The notes under the pieces: generated by a model
What the model was told of the DNA's origin: nothing
Database searches by the model: none
The model's input: the letters and a program-made list of their open reading frames with translations, nothing else
Made by a program: the position numbers and the translations under genes
Shown here: positions 22,358-34,623 of the stretch, in pieces
Numbering within the stretch: the stretch's first letter is position 1
Layout: each line of letters starts with the position of its first letter
Source: Ciona intestinalis
Taxonomy: Eukaryota; Chordata; Ascidiacea; Phlebobranchia; Cionidae
DNA: 64,000 nt
Direction: 5' to 3'
Assembly (NCBI RefSeq): GCF_000224145.3
Contig: NC_020175.2
Span: 4,588,590 to 4,652,589 of the forward strand

Positions 22358-24181
22358 ATGTCAACAAAAAGTAAAGTTGCCCAAGTTGAACTGAGGCCCA
22401 ACAGAAGATTGCTCGATTCGAAATTTGAATCTTACAAATTATCGCTCGCTCCCATCCCATCATACAAGGCCCCTATATCTTGTAGGGTGCATTTAGTAAG
22501 GGTGGGAGATGATAATTTTTCTTATGAGAAAATCAAGTGCCTGACGTTGCATAACTACCTAACACTGGACCAATGGCATCCTGATAATGTCTATTTTGTT
22601 GACAGTGATGGTTGCATTAGAAGATTTCATGTCCAGCTTGAGATGCATATAGAACCATCATTTGCTGTGTTCAGTTTTGGTTTTCAACGTTTGGGAATGA
22701 AAAGCAATCTGCCGCCAACTTTACACTTCGCGTCTGAGGAAATCTGCATTGCGTGCGACGGCATGAGAAGTGTTTATGTTCTGCAGACGGGGGATCGAAA
22801 TAATCGGTATTCCAACACCTGGAAAGAGTTGTATAAGCACGTGGAAGCCAGTAGTGCACCTTTCATCTTACATTCTGTACATAGAAAGAGCACTGATGAA
22901 TCAAACATTGAATATCTGGATTGCTTGTTCTTAAAATTTGTAGAAAAAATGCAAAAACCGAGTGAAAATGGGAACTCCGATGAAGCTACAGAAACTGTCA
23001 TTGAATGGGTTAGTTTGGGGAAAAGACCAGAAGAAGAAAAGTTTCAGTTACTTGGTGTACGGATGTTTCAAGGTAAATCATTCCCATGTTACGCTTCACT
23101 GCTGCAAGATTGCTCAGAAATGCATCTTGCATCAGATTCGCCGTTTAGTTTCATTCCAAGCTGGTGTTCAGATTTAAACGCTGACCTTTCCCTTCCTGGA
23201 GAACTTGCCAATGAAGAGACTGTTGAGGATAAAGATGCTCCTTATGAGTGGAAACAAACGGAGGAAGATGTGACTGTGTTTATTAAACTTCCCCCTGATG
23301 TTACAACTAAATCTATCACGTACAGTTTAAGCAAAACAAAAGTAAGTATTGGTATACGTGAGACTGAGGATGCACAAGCAAACATTATTCTGGAAGGAGA
23401 TTTGTATTTGGAGGCAGAACCCGAGTCAAGTAACTGGATAGTTAGTGATGGAAAATTGGAAGTTACGATACAGAAGAGGATCGAAGGAAGAACTTGGATG
23501 AGTGTGGTGGATGGAGACAACCGTGGAAAGATGATTGTAGATCCTGAGGAAGTTGAGAAGATACATAAGAAGCTTGAGCATCTAACTTCAGATACATTGG
23601 AGTCAGGTGAACCTCAAGGCCAGATCTACAGTGGAGATCAGTTGGAGGAATGTGACTCGTATTATAACTCTTCTGCTGCTTTGGTGTGCTTCAATGCGAC
23701 TGCTGAAGCAGTTACTAAATCAGCTGATATTAGTAGCACGAAGTGGCTTTTCAATGCTGTGTTGGACCCGAGTCGACCTGCAGCTTTTGTATTGAGACAT
23801 GACGTTGATGCGATTGTATGGCAACCATCAGTGACTGGCAATAACACATCCTGGCATCATCTTGCAACATTCAATGCACTTGGTTATGTTCATGCATCCA
23901 AAAACAATTTGAAGTTTTGCTCATGCGCTCCTGACACCTCTTACGCAGCATTATGCGACTGCCAGCGTCGTATCTACATTTACAGACAACCGACTGCACT
24001 TTCCTCGCCGTTAAGAAACCGAATGTCTGGGGAAGTAGTCGGTAATATTGCAACACAACAGGTCACAACATTGGACAATAATGCTGACATTCTTGGTTTT
24101 TGTACTTCTAATTCCCGCATGTTTGTTCTTATGCAAAATGAACTCGTTATTTTTAAAGTGAGCTCAGATGTTGGTGCGTAA
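22358..24181 (+). CDS. NUDCD1: NudC domain-containing protein 1 (NUDCD1)
   Basis: A single uninterrupted exon encodes 607 aa, against about 580 in human. The N-terminus RRLLDSKFESYKLSLAPIPS matches human NUDCD1 (RPLLDPRFEGYKLSLEPLP). A CS/p23-like domain spans about residues 295-385 (YEWKQTEEDVTVFIKLP, then SSNWIVSDGKLEVTIQK). The C-terminal part LRHDVDAIVWQP, WHHLATFNALGYVHASK and YAALCDCQRRIYIYRQP is highly conserved. The family is a presumed HSP90-type cochaperone client adaptor and is known as tumour antigen CML66. The start is the first ATG in context CAAAAATGTC. The human gene has many introns, so the lack of any here is unusual for this window. HIRA begins 311 bases further on the same strand. 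Confidence 0.96.
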   Translation: MSTKSKVAQVELRPNRRLLDSKFESYKLSLAPIPSYKAPISCRVHLVRVGDDNFSYEKIKCLTLHNYLTLDQWHPDNVYFVDSDGCIRRFHVQLEMHIEPSFAVFSFGFQRLGMKSNLPPTLHFASEEICIACDGMRSVYVLQTGDRNNRYSNTWKELYKHVEASSAPFILHSVHRKSTDESNIEYLDCLFLKFVEKMQKPSENGNSDEATETVIEWVSLGKRPEEEKFQLLGVRMFQGKSFPCYASLLQDCSEMHLASDSPFSFIPSWCSDLNADLSLPGELANEETVEDKDAPYEWKQTEEDVTVFIKLPPDVTTKSITYSLSKTKVSIGIRETEDAQANIILEGDLYLEAEPESSNWIVSDGKLEVTIQKRIEGRTWMSVVDGDNRGKMIVDPEEVEKIHKKLEHLTSDTLESGEPQGQIYSGDQLEECDSYYNSSAALVCFNATAEAVTKSADISSTKWLFNAVLDPSRPAAFVLRHDVDAIVWQPSVTGNNTSWHHLATFNALGYVHASKNNLKFCSCAPDTSYAALCDCQRRIYIYRQPTALSSPLRNRMSGEVVGNIATQQVTTLDNNADILGFCTSNSRMFVLMQNELVIFKVSSDVGA

Positions 24182-24492
24182 ACTATTATGTGGGCCATGT
24201 GACCCAATGAACTAACTCTTCGTCTGTGTGCTGTGGCGCAGCGAGGAACAAATATTGGAGGAGATTTTCCAAAAAAATGTTTTAAATATTGTTTGGACAA
24301 ATTTAAAATTAACAAAAAAAGTGGGTTGTCACCCCGCTTACCCTCCCTTAACTGTTCCACTTCCTGTGTATATTATACTGGTTGCCAATAATATCATTTT
24401 TCATACTTCTAGCTTTCAATACTGCCATGTTAGCTGTGTGCACAATAAGTTGGTGATAATTTTTGTTAAATATAATTTGGACATCAGTAATA
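24182..24492 (+). promoter_or_regulatory. NUDCD1-HIRA intergenic spacer with a candidate trans-splice acceptor
   Basis: These 311 bases must hold the NUDCD1 3' UTR and the HIRA 5' region. A pyrimidine-rich acceptor, TTTTTCATACTTCTAG (AG at 24411-24412), lies 80 bases before the HIRA ATG. No perfect AATAAA is seen. This would fit a two-gene operon resolved by spliced-leader trans-splicing, as known in Ciona, but an ordinary HIRA promoter within the spacer is also possible. Confidence 0.4.
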
Positions 24493-27400
24493 ATGAAGTT
24501 GTTTAAACCCCCATGGATAACACATGACGGTAAGTATTGACATCTTATGCAACTTCTGTAGGAGCATTTGTTATGAATTTAACAGCTTTAATAACCTACC
24601 TGTTTTAAATTTATTATTTTACAGACAAACCGATATTTTCAATCGATATTCATCCTGATGAATCTCGTTTCGCCACTGGAGGGCAGGGTGATGGAGGGAG
24701 CAGCGGGAAGGTGATCATTTGGAACATGACGCCCGTGGTTAACCAGAAGGACGAGGTTAATGATAAAATACCGAAGGTTCTCTGTGTAATGGATAACCAC
24801 CTTGGTAAGTTTTTAAAGTATATGAAAATATCAAAATATGTGGTAAAACATTAAACAAATGGTAAACCTATCCCACTTTTTTATACTGGGTGACCGATGC
24901 AAATGTTAAAAAATGTAAAATTGTGGCACAATTGCCCCAGGTCTAAAACCTTTTTATTATTTTTGGGAATGGACCAGCAATATTTGAAAATTCAGGCACA
25001 GTTGCACCGGATCCAAAACCTATTTGTTACATTTATGTATTGGTATTTTTTTGTACCAACCTAAAATATCTTGTGATAGCATTGAAGGGTTTGGATTTTT
25101 TACTGAAGTGTTTAAATTTGGTATAAAATACTCTTTGAAACCAAACAGCTTGTGTTAACTCTGTTCGATGGTCGTGTAACGGAAGATACCTCGCGTCAGG
25201 GGGCGACGATAGACTTATCATGATTTGGCAGTTTGCAGGTATCCTAACTTAAACTATTTATTGTTATATATTTACTTTGTCACGTGTTATGTGTTGCACA
25301 CATGTTGGGTTAATGTTGTATATATAAAAAATTGGTAGTAAACATTGCGAAGTTAATGTTAAAACCAATGAAATCACAATATTTGCGAGAAATGTCAACG
25401 TTGTAGGTGAAATTCAAGGTTTAAAATATTATTTTAGGTTATGGGGGTGCTGGAGTTTTCGGCGGGCAACCCACTTTAAAAACTTCCACTGGAGAGCGCT
25501 GGAGATGCACGCATACATTGAAGGGGCACACAGGGGATGTATTGGACCTCGCATGGTCGCCTGGCAACCAGTGGCTAGCATCGTGTAGTATTGATAACAG
25601 TGTAGTGATCTGGGATGTGGAGAAGTTTCCCGCTATCACCACTGTGTTGAAAGGTCACACGAGTCTTGTAAAGGTGATCTAATTTCTTGTCATAAGCGAC
25701 TATTGTACGCATTTTATATATATATATATAATTTTTTTAACCTTTTGCTAATGGTCACATTATTAGTTTTTAATTTAAAACAGGATGTTCATTGCACTTT
25801 TACTACTTTGTTTCTAAATATCCTGTGACTCCTCTCCTTCAACCAGCCATTTATTCTAAACAGCAAAATCACGATGCCCTAAAATTTCTGTAGTAATATA
25901 TACGGTAGTTTGGTAGGCATCCCAACAAAGCTGATGGTCGCAACTCCTACAAAACATTTTCTTGACCCCCAGGTTGGGAACCGCTTCTCTAAATAGTCAT
26001 GTTTGTTGCCATTTACCATATACGATGTTTGTTTTACTCCAGGGCGTTACATGGGATCCCATTGGTTCATACGTTGCTTCACAATCTGATGATAAAACAG
26101 TGAAAGTTTGGAAAACGTTGGATTGGAAGTTAGAAACAACAATCACTAAACCTTTTGATGAGGTGGGTTTTTATTCAACTTTAATTGCTTTTTAAGGATG
26201 GTGGAAGATATGTTAAACAAAATATTGGCACTGCTAATATTTGCTGTATGTTTTAATGATGTCAAGTATTTTTTTGTTTTGTGTGCTGAAAAGTACCTTT
26301 GTGTTTGAATTTGTTTACTTTTGTTTTTAAAGTAATAATATTCTTTCTAAGGTTGAATAAATGGGTAAAAAATGTTTATTAATCATATTTTTATTTCCCT
26401 GCATCGCTGCATGACAGTGTACGGCAACTACACATGTCCTTCGATTAAGTTGGTCACCAGATGGCGGTATACTGGTATCGGCACATGCCATGAATAACTC
26501 AGGACCAACGGCTCAAATTATCGATCGAGATGGCTGGAAAACTGATATGGATTTTGTTGGACATAGAAAAGCTATAACCTGCACAAGGTATTCAAAGAAA
26601 AACAAATTATTTTGCAAAATTATGGGCGCTGGGTCTTTTAAAAGCTTAGACATTTGTTTATTTGCTGGCTGAATAATATTTTGTTTTTATACAATGTTGT
26701 CTTTTAAAAACTTAGACATTGTTGTTAAGTGTTTGGCCCAAGGACATATACCCCTACAATGGTAGCAGCGACAAGCCTTGAACTAGTAACCTCTGGTTTA
26801 AACTTAAAGGCAAGTGCGCTAACCGCTGTGACACTGCACTGGTAAAAAAGTTGCCAACTTTTTTACATTAACAATTTTGATTATCATTTTTAACTGAACC
26901 TTGAACACAGGTTCAACTCGTGCATGTTTTCCAAGCTTAAAACAGAGGGTGAATCAAAACCTTACACTTGCTGTGCTGTTGGCAGTCGCGATCGCTCCTT
27001 ATCTGTGTGGCTCACTTCTCTCCAGAGACCCCTAGTGGTTGTACATGACTTGTTCGATAACTCAGTCATGGATATTTCGTGGTAAATTCATTCAAAACAA
27101 AATTTAAAATTTTTATAATTATTGTATTTCATACACCAGTGGTTCCAGCTTTTTTACTCCTGTAAAATAAAGAAAAAGTTCAAGCAACAAAAAATTGCTT
27201 TAAATAGAATCTATATTTGAAATTTTTAGCTAACCAGTTATCTTGCTTATTTGCTAAGAATGTGTGACTTATTGGCTTGCATTTGTACATTTTTGGGCAA
27301 TCGGTTTTTATTGTTGATTTAAAATTTGAATTTTTGTTCAAAGGTCTTTCTCAGGGTATTCATTGTTATGTTGTTCATGGGATGGAACAGTCGCTTATAT

Positions 27401-30400
27401 TCAATTCACTCCACAAGAGTTGGGTCAGACATTAACTCAAGAAGAAAAGGTGATTTGGATAATATGAAAACAGTTCTTATATGGTGACATCTGACATGTA
27501 TATGCTATAGTGCTTTTAATTTTTTTCATTTTCAGCATAATTTAAATGTAAAATTTATTTTTCTAAATATCTATACATTTTGCTTTTTGCTGCTATAGAA
27601 AGATTGAACAACACAAGATATTTTGACATAAAAATTGAACTATTATAGTAGCTACCCCAACAAATCTGTTAGTCAGCAACTTTTGAATGCTACTAACTTT
27701 TTAAGGAGCAAATATAGGTTGTTGATATTGTTTTAGGCAGCTAGTATGAAAATCTAAATTAAAACTTATAAAAAATATCTAATTTTATATTCACTCTAAT
27801 AATAAAAAACATTATTTTCTCGAAAATTTTACAAATATTTATAACTTTTTCATCAGAACAAGTTACATAAAGAAACTTACGGCAAGACATCGACTATGGT
27901 GTCACAACCACTGATTATTGAGAACCCAGCCATGTTAGCGATACAGGAGAAAAAGAACGACTCGAGCGTGAACGACCAAAACGAAAAGTTGAAACCACCA
28001 ACCACTCCTATAAAGTATCCGGTAATTTTTATTTTTTGAAAAGTGTAGATTTGTTTTATTAAATAATAGGAATATATGTGATTGGGTAGGTGTGTCCACA
28101 GTGTTTTGGTGCGTCTTCATGAATGTGCTTGGTTTTATTGGCAAGACACTTAACAGCAATTGCTCCAACCCAGTGGTTCTTTATGGGTTGTCAGAAGTGT
28201 CAGCTATGCTTATAAAAAGAAAGAATGATCACTCAAAAAGTTACATAGATGGTAACTCGTAAGCAGGCAAAAGGTGTATGAAACAGAACATCCATGTTAT
28301 AACGACTGTCGCTTCCCCGCCGCGCAGGAGTAATTAATTTACATTCATATATTTTATTTTAGACAAAACAAATTGAAACAAGAACGCCATCTGGAAAACG
28401 AAGAATAATTCCTGTGTTTGTCGCTCCACAAGAAGCATTAGGGTGAATATGAATTATAATTCTATATAAGCCACTATTTTGTCAATTCCAAAAAAATTTT
28501 CTTTGCTTTTCAAAGCTTATATTATAAACATCACAACACAGAATATGTTATGCAATAAATTTTTTTACTAAATCTGTTACTGCTGTATTTAATCGTTTGC
28601 ATCCAGCATATTAATTTATTTGTAGTGTTATATATTTAAGATTTAGTAGCAACGATTTTATTTGACACTGTTCCCAAATTAATTTTGACTGAAAATTTGT
28701 TTTTTTAGTCTTGGTTGCCCAAAATCTATTTTTATTTTCTAGTATCATTAAAAAAAATAATTCTAATTTGAATCTAAAATATCCTACTGCCTAAAATTTA
28801 TATTAATTTGCCTGTCACCCGATTCCCCAACCTTTAAACCAAAACAAAATTCTTCATACAAAATTTCACACATAATACATCAACAGTGGTATACCTCGTC
28901 CCTTTGGTTCAAGCAGTCCGTTTGGAAAATCCAACTCAAGTTCCAATCTTTCAAAATCGATGGAAAAATTTAGTGATCATTCCAGTAATGAATCTCCACT
29001 AAAAGTTGTAAGTTTGTTAATATTTTGATTTTGTTGCCAATTGTAATTTATTACACTAAGTAATAAAAATGTCATTTGCATTATTTGATATCAGTACAAA
29101 ATGTTATAGTGCATCAGATTATTAGTTACGATCTCGTGCCATGAAAACAAAAAAACAAAAATCAAGTCCAACCAATTGTATATATATTTTGTATATTTTA
29201 CCTGGCATCATCAGTTTCTTTTATAAATTACATTGTTCAAAAGTTATTATTTTGTTTTAAAATAAGGATTGTAAAGTTTATATAAAATTCTATGTTGCAT
29301 CGGTACACCATTAGGACCGCAAAAGTATTACCCTTCTACCTTAACCCAAGAGACAATCAATTTCTAAAACATTATCTTTTCAAACTCCATTCTTCATGCA
29401 TCAGGTTGATAAGTCAAAAACCTCTCCTCATCAAAACTCCAGCGATAAAAATCCCACAACATTAAAGAAAAATGAAAATGAATCAAACATACAACCTAAC
29501 GCAGTGCAAAGTAGTGGTAAGTACAACTGTTTTTATTGGAGATTCTCTTTGAATAAGAAACTGACGGTGTCATTTAGGCGAGCATATAAACCTCTTATAT
29601 AACAATTGGTGGACTTGGTTTTTGTCTGTTACGTTTTCGTAGCGCTAGATCCTTAATGTTTTTACTTTTTAATACTATAATGAAGTTGTTCTTATTTTTT
29701 GCAGCTAATTTTTATAATTGAAGTGGTTAATGCGATAAATTGAACACAGTTACAATTTTAAATCAGTAAACAATTTTTCCCAGTAACTGGTAAAGAGAAA
29801 ACACAAGAAAGTTTTTCCTCACCAGCCAAGTTGGACAATGACACAGCACACCAGGTATATATAATCTGTGTTTATATTTATGTAAGGGAAAATAACTAGG
29901 AATTATTGGTCAGCTTTCCCAAGAAAACCTTTTTTACTTTTTCAATTTTCTTTGCAGAAAAAGAAAGCGGTTCTGGACAGCAGATTATGTGAGAAAACGT
30001 TGCCTTCTGTTGTGAAAGAAAAACTGGTTCCTCGCTCCGTTCATTTCAATGAACAACTTGAACCTGCTAAGTAAGTTGTAAATTATCAATGGCCATACAA
30101 CCTTTCTTAATTTTTTTGTTATTTTGATATAATCTAGTAGAGTTGGGAAGACGAGACACATTTAGCACATATTATTCAAATATCCTAATCGTTTTAAACA
30201 ATTAGCAACGGTCTATGGGAGTCGTAAAGACACTTATTAAAAATTGTTTAAATGTTCTTTGTTTACTACCAAATAGGACAAAAAAGTAGTGGGAAAGTAG
30301 AATAAAGAGCCCCCTCTCCTTTTACCCTACTATATATTACAGGTTTTTAAATTATAAAAAAGTATATTACAATAAGCAAAATATTTCAACCTTCAGGAAT

Positions 30401-33400
30401 TCTCCGAAAATTCCCCCTCCCCCTTCTTCCCTCCCTCCATCACCTTCCATCATCAAACCAACCGACTCCCATCCTCCTGTCTTCCCACGGAGACCTGGGA
30501 GACCTCCTCTGCATCTGAAGAGGAAGCAGGGATCACTGCCCGCATCACCTGGGAGGAAGAAACACAAAATTGGAAAAGATAATTTGAAGAATTTGGAGGA
30601 CCTCGGAACAAGACATGATGAACATGAAAAGGAAGTAGGAAAATGTTTTTTTCAAGTTAATTTTTTAAATACTTCCTCAAAATATATTTACACCAATTCA
30701 CAAAATATTTTGTCGTGTGAATAATTTTTTACAACCCAATAATTTATATTTGAATTAATAAATGATGAAAACGGAAAGGAAGTGCGAAATTTTTTTATTC
30801 GATATCTTTTAAATAATTGAAACCTAGTAGCAGTAAAAAAGTTTTCAGTGATTAAAAATAGTTGTGAAAAAATTGTTGGTTTGTACTATGTGACCTTTAT
30901 TTTTAAATATTTTCATAAAATATGTATTCAACCAGTTTACAAATCATTCTGTAATATTAATATTTTTTACCCTCCATTGTCTGTATTTGCATTTATCTTT
31001 AAATTGAACATAAATATTAATCATCTCTCTATACTTTGTTACTGTTCAGGTTCACCATCCACTCACCAAAACAACTCCAACACCTCGACACACGATCACC
31101 ACCAATGTATTACCAGCTTTAAAGTTAACTAAGAAATTAACAGCCAGTGTAAGTTGATATAAACAAAAATTAAAAAAAAAACGAATAAAATAGAGTTGAA
31201 AACTAAACAGATCAAAAACGTGGCCTAATTTTTTATTTTTTTTGAAAGAAGAGTTTTTCATGTTTTTATGTATGGCTGAAAATTTAGAAAACTCATTATT
31301 ACATTATGCCTGGTGGTAAAAGTAACAAAATACTACACAACAACAAATACTAACAATCAAAACCTATCACTAGTGCCCCAAGCTTCCTGGAACAATAATT
31401 CACATCCACAATGAGTTGAATTCCGATGATAAATTAATCGCATCAGCTCTTCATAAGATAATATGTTGTGTTGATAAAGATGAAGTTTGGACTTCCGTTA
31501 TGTCAGCACCTGCTACTGCTGTTAGTTTGAGCAGGTTAGTTGATATTGGTGTGGTTGATTCTTTGTTTAAATTTTATTATTTTTACTGCACTTTTTGTCA
31601 GGCTCAGGGTTTGACACTCCTCTCTAGACTAGAGAGCAACATCAAAACAAAATTACAAAAACAGACACCCACAAAATTACACTCTATTAAATTGTAACAG
31701 GGCATAAGGTGTATGAAAACAAAACACCCCAATGCATAGATAGCTATATAATTTAGCTTCTCTATGAAAAGGTTAATTTTGTTTTACCTGCCATACAATA
31801 AGATTTTATCATGTTATATAATAAAAGTAATGTTTTGTGCATGCCAAGTCCACTTGTTATCTGATCTATATGGGTGAGATCCCACAACGTGGCACGCTGG
31901 GTCCTAAAATTTAGGCTTGAGTTGGTTCGTTACTACTTGTGCAGCAACAATATTTTTATTTACAGATTAATTGTTTGTATCGGTTGTTCTGATCATACAG
32001 TATGTGTGTTGTCAACAAAATCCGGTCGTCAGATGTTGCCACAAATATGTTTTGCTTCATCAAGTTCACCTCTCGCGTTGCTACAATGTCGTGGTCACTT
32101 TGTTATGGCTGTGGATGCATTGTGCAATTTATCAATATGGTGGGTTGATCCTTTGTATAATTGGGGGTGTTGTATTTACATTTGGTGGTTGATTGCAAAT
32201 CATGTGAAAATTTATTTAAATTATTCTTAACTGTTGTGGTAACTAAATGTAAATATCAATTACCATCCATTAAAATTGGATCACGGCATTGTCAACAAAA
32301 TTAAATATAATTACTATTTTGAATCTTCACCCTGTTTATAATTGACACCATAGCAGAGTTGTTGGTTGTCTGCTTATAAAACTGAGGATACCAGGTTCAA
32401 AGCACAATGCTGCTACCATTACTGACATGTCTCTTTAAGTACAGCCTTGATAATCACTATTGAGTTTTCTAATTAGCAGTATTACACAAACAAACGCCTA
32501 CAAAGTTACGTACTTGGCAACTAATAAGCAGGCCAGAGGTTTTACAAAACAGAACACCTGTTTTATAACAACTGCCAGTGTATGCGCCAAAAACACCCAG
32601 AAAAATGAAACGAAACACAGGACTTTTTTTTTTAAAATGTTTATTTTATGTCGTTAAACTTAAATATTTTCAATTTCAGGAACACACAGAATGGCTCAGT
32701 AGTAATTGACAACAAATCGTTTTTGAACCAAATAATTTCAAACCAAAACAAACCAACTTCAAATTCATCGGAGGCAATGTTACAGAAATGTTCGCTCACA
32801 GATAGAGGGCTGCCGTTAATCACGTTATCCAACAACAAAGCTCTCACATATGATGTTAGCCTTGCTGCATGGTGAGTATTTACCGTGTTCGACCAGAAAC
32901 CTAATCATTTACTAAATATGCCACAAAACTTGTTGAATTATTACTTTTGCTCCCCTGCTGTGTAGCACTATATAATCTCACACAAAAATGAATGAATCAG
33001 GTTTCATATTGATTTAATATAGCTTTGTGGGTAATTATTTTAGGAAGAATTTTTTAATGTTTTCATGAGTGGCTGACAACTTAGACAACTCATAAGGAAC
33101 CACAAGGTTATGGCAATTGATGACTATAGTGTCTTGCCCTGGGACAGATACGCCAACAACAGTAGTAGGGTTGAGTCTGTATCTTTTGGCTTAGAGCCAA
33201 AACTTTGACCAATGAGCATAAAACATTTAAATAAATTATTTGTTTTCACAGGATTTTCGTATCATTACCGGGAGACTCGATCGAGCAATTCACGGATCAT
33301 ATCACGGTGACTCACGATCACTCACACGATGAGGATGATATTAATGGTTTATTGAGCAAAAAGTTTTCTTCCGGGTAATTTAGTTTAACTGTAATAAATC

Positions 33401-34555
33401 GGCAAATTTTGACCCTGATCCTATGCTTATAAAGTTGAACAATTCTTGTGTTAAGAAATACATGATCTGGTGTTTGAAAAACATAACAGACAAAAATCAA
33501 GTCTAAACATTGGTGTGTTGGACTAGAATTTTGTCTGTTACGTTTTCATAGCACAAATTCTTATCGTATGTTTCTAATGTTTGTTTTTCCCATCTTTTAG
33601 CATGGGGTGTCAGGCTGGTCGTACGTTCCATGCAACAGCCTCAGCCCAGCGTGATGCTACACTTGTTTCATTGGAGAGGAAATTGTCAGCAAGCTTGTTG
33701 TTGCAAAGTGCTTCTCATTATAAACGATGGTTACTTGCTTATGTTAGGTGAGGGAATGTATTTGCCAAAATATTAAATCAGTAAAGAATAAGAAATTGTG
33801 AATTTTTGCAGTAACACTATATGTGTTTCAGTTTATAATTCTTCAAAATTTTACAAGGTTCGTAGATTTAAATTATAGAATATTTTTGTTTCTTAAACAG
33901 TCGGAAATGATAAAATTACAAGCTGGGTTGCTTTTTAATGTTTAGTTTTTGTTGGGTAATAAGATCTTTCAGTAACATGCAGTGTATTTATATAAGTGAT
34001 CATTTTTAAGGTACCTGGTGCAAGGAAATTATGATCTTCGATTGCGTGAAGTTTGTGATGATCTGATTGGTCCACCTGCCGATAGAACCATTTCAGATAA
34101 TCATGTTTCATGGAAACCTTATATTTTGGTAAGCTTGTTATAAGAATAAAGAAAATTTGAATTCTTTTCTGTCCCCTTTTTCTAATGTGTTTTGTCCATA
34201 GAATGTTTTAACAACCTTTTTTTAAATATAGCTTTTACTATCATTTTAAAAAAATAATTAAGATGTTTGTTCAGTGCCTTGACCAGGCATGCCTCTAACC
34301 CACAGGGAACACCTGTGTTATAACGACTGTGATTTCCGGCCAGAACAAAGCAAGGTAAATTCATTTATTCAAAAATGTTAATTCTATTATGGTGTGTTCC
34401 AGGGATTATCTAAAAGGATGTTGCTCCGTGAAGAAGTCCTCCCAGTGATCGGAGCAAACTTGAGTTTCCAGAGGATGTACACGGAGTATCACGATCAGTT
34501 AGAGTTAGCGGAAGATTCAAGTGACGATGATCGCATGGAAGATGAATTCACTTGA
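24493..34555 (+). CDS. HIRA: histone chaperone HIRA
   Basis: Exons: 24493-24529, 24625-24804, 25149-25238, 25438-25673, 26043-26162, 26418-26587, 26911-27081, 27344-27449, 27857-28021, 28363-28442, 28887-29007, 29405-29516, 29784-29854, 29958-30070, 30397-30634, 31050-31148, 31374-31534, 31966-32139, 32680-32871, 33252-33374, 33601-33747, 34011-34128, 34403-34555 (1058 aa; human 1017). HIRA places histone H3.3 into chromatin independently of DNA replication, with UBN1, CABIN1 and ASF1. The N-terminal WD40 propeller (about 1-365) starts [12 protein letters not shown] and shows [29 protein letters not shown] and [10 protein letters not shown]. An ASF1-binding B-domain-like motif [11 protein letters not shown] lies at about 432-442. 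The middle is Ser/Pro/Lys-rich and poorly conserved. The C-terminal domain ends with [36 protein letters not shown] and an acidic tail. Confidence 0.96.
24910..25045 (+). repeat. imperfect direct repeat in HIRA intron 2
   Basis: Two diverged copies of a module, GGCACAATTGCCCCAGGTCT followed by AAAACC and, about 75 bases on, GGCACAGTTGCACCGGATCC followed by AAAACC, lie side by side. Confidence 0.5.
26715..26842 (-). repeat. SINE copy with tRNA-like head, reversed, HIRA intron 6
   Basis: Read on the minus strand it has an A-box-like GGTTAGCGCACTTGCC, then AGAGGTTACTAGTTCAAGGC and GTCGCTGCTACCATTGTAGG. It covers the head and start of the middle only. Confidence 0.75.
28096..28352 (+). repeat. 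SINE copy in HIRA intron 9
   Basis: It has most blocks from the middle on: GGCAAGACACTTAACAGCAA, TTGCTCCAACCCAGTGG, GGTAACTCGTAAGCAGGCAA, TATGAAACAGAACATCCATG, TTATAACGACTGTCGC and a TTACATTCAT tail, which ends about ten bases before the exon 10 acceptor. Confidence 0.85.
29115..29240 (+). repeat. MITE-like arm, HIRA intron 11
   Basis: It has ATCTCGTGCCATGAAAACAA, CAAAAATCAAGTCCAACCAA and CCTGGCATCATCAGTTTC, which is the element seen at 5603-5755. An inverted arm of the same family lies across the next exon at 29605-29650. Confidence 0.6.
29605..29650 (-). repeat. inverted MITE-like arm, HIRA intron 12
   Basis: The reverse complement reads GCGCTACGAAAACGTAACAG, then ACAAAAACCAAGTCCACCAA. 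It is thus complementary to much of 29120-29168. HIRA exon 12 (29405-29516) lies between the two arms. Confidence 0.6.
30135..30332 (+). repeat. short inverted-repeat element, HIRA intron 14
   Basis: The left end TAGTAGAGTTGGGAAGACGA and the right end, which reverse-complemented reads TAGTAGGGTAAAAGGAGAGG, form an imperfect terminal inverted repeat about 198 bp apart. Similar ends (GTGGGGGAAGATGGGAC, GGGTAAGATGGGACAC) occur near 21823 and 37665. Confidence 0.5.
32345..32580 (+). repeat. SINE copy in HIRA intron 18
   Basis: It has TGCTGCTACCATTACTGACA, TTGATAATCACTATTGAG, AAAGTTACGTACTTGGCAAC, AAGCAGGCCAGAGG and ACAGAACACCTGTTTTATAA, in family order. Confidence 0.75.
33061..33215 (-). repeat. 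SINE copy, reversed, HIRA intron 19
   Basis: Read on the minus strand it has the middle region with a GGGCAAGACACTATAGTCAT block and then TTATGAGTTGTCTAAGTTGT and CAGCCACTCATG. Confidence 0.7.
33470..33555. repeat. palindromic MITE-like hairpin, HIRA intron 20
   Basis: The left arm TGAAAAACATAACAGACAAA and the right arm TTTTGTCTGTTACGTTTTCA are inverted copies around a short centre (GTCTAAACATTGGTGTGTTG). They use the same module as the elements at 5603 and 29115-29650, so this looks like a deleted element reduced to its two ends. Confidence 0.65.
34262..34368 (+). repeat. SINE fragment in HIRA intron 22
   Basis: It contains AACACCTGTGTTATAACGAC, TGTGATTTCCGGCCAGAAC and AAAGCAAGGTAAATTCATTT. 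It ends close to the acceptor of the last HIRA exon. Confidence 0.7.
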
Positions 34556-34565
34556 TCTCGAATGC

Positions 34566-34571
34566 AATAAA
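34566..34571 (+). terminator. HIRA polyadenylation signal
   Basis: An AATAAA hexamer lies ten bases after the stop codon, with a second one at 34746-34751. Use of the first would leave an extremely short 3' UTR, so the second may be the main one. Confidence 0.5.
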
Positions 34572-34623
34572 TATTTTGTTACTTTTGTTACCAGCCATAA
34601 TGTAAATAATCTTTCAACAGCTT

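Noticed and set aside
23980-24360. Long minus-strand frames under NUDCD1
   Set aside because: They are antisense to a strongly conserved coding exon and carry no recognisable domain.
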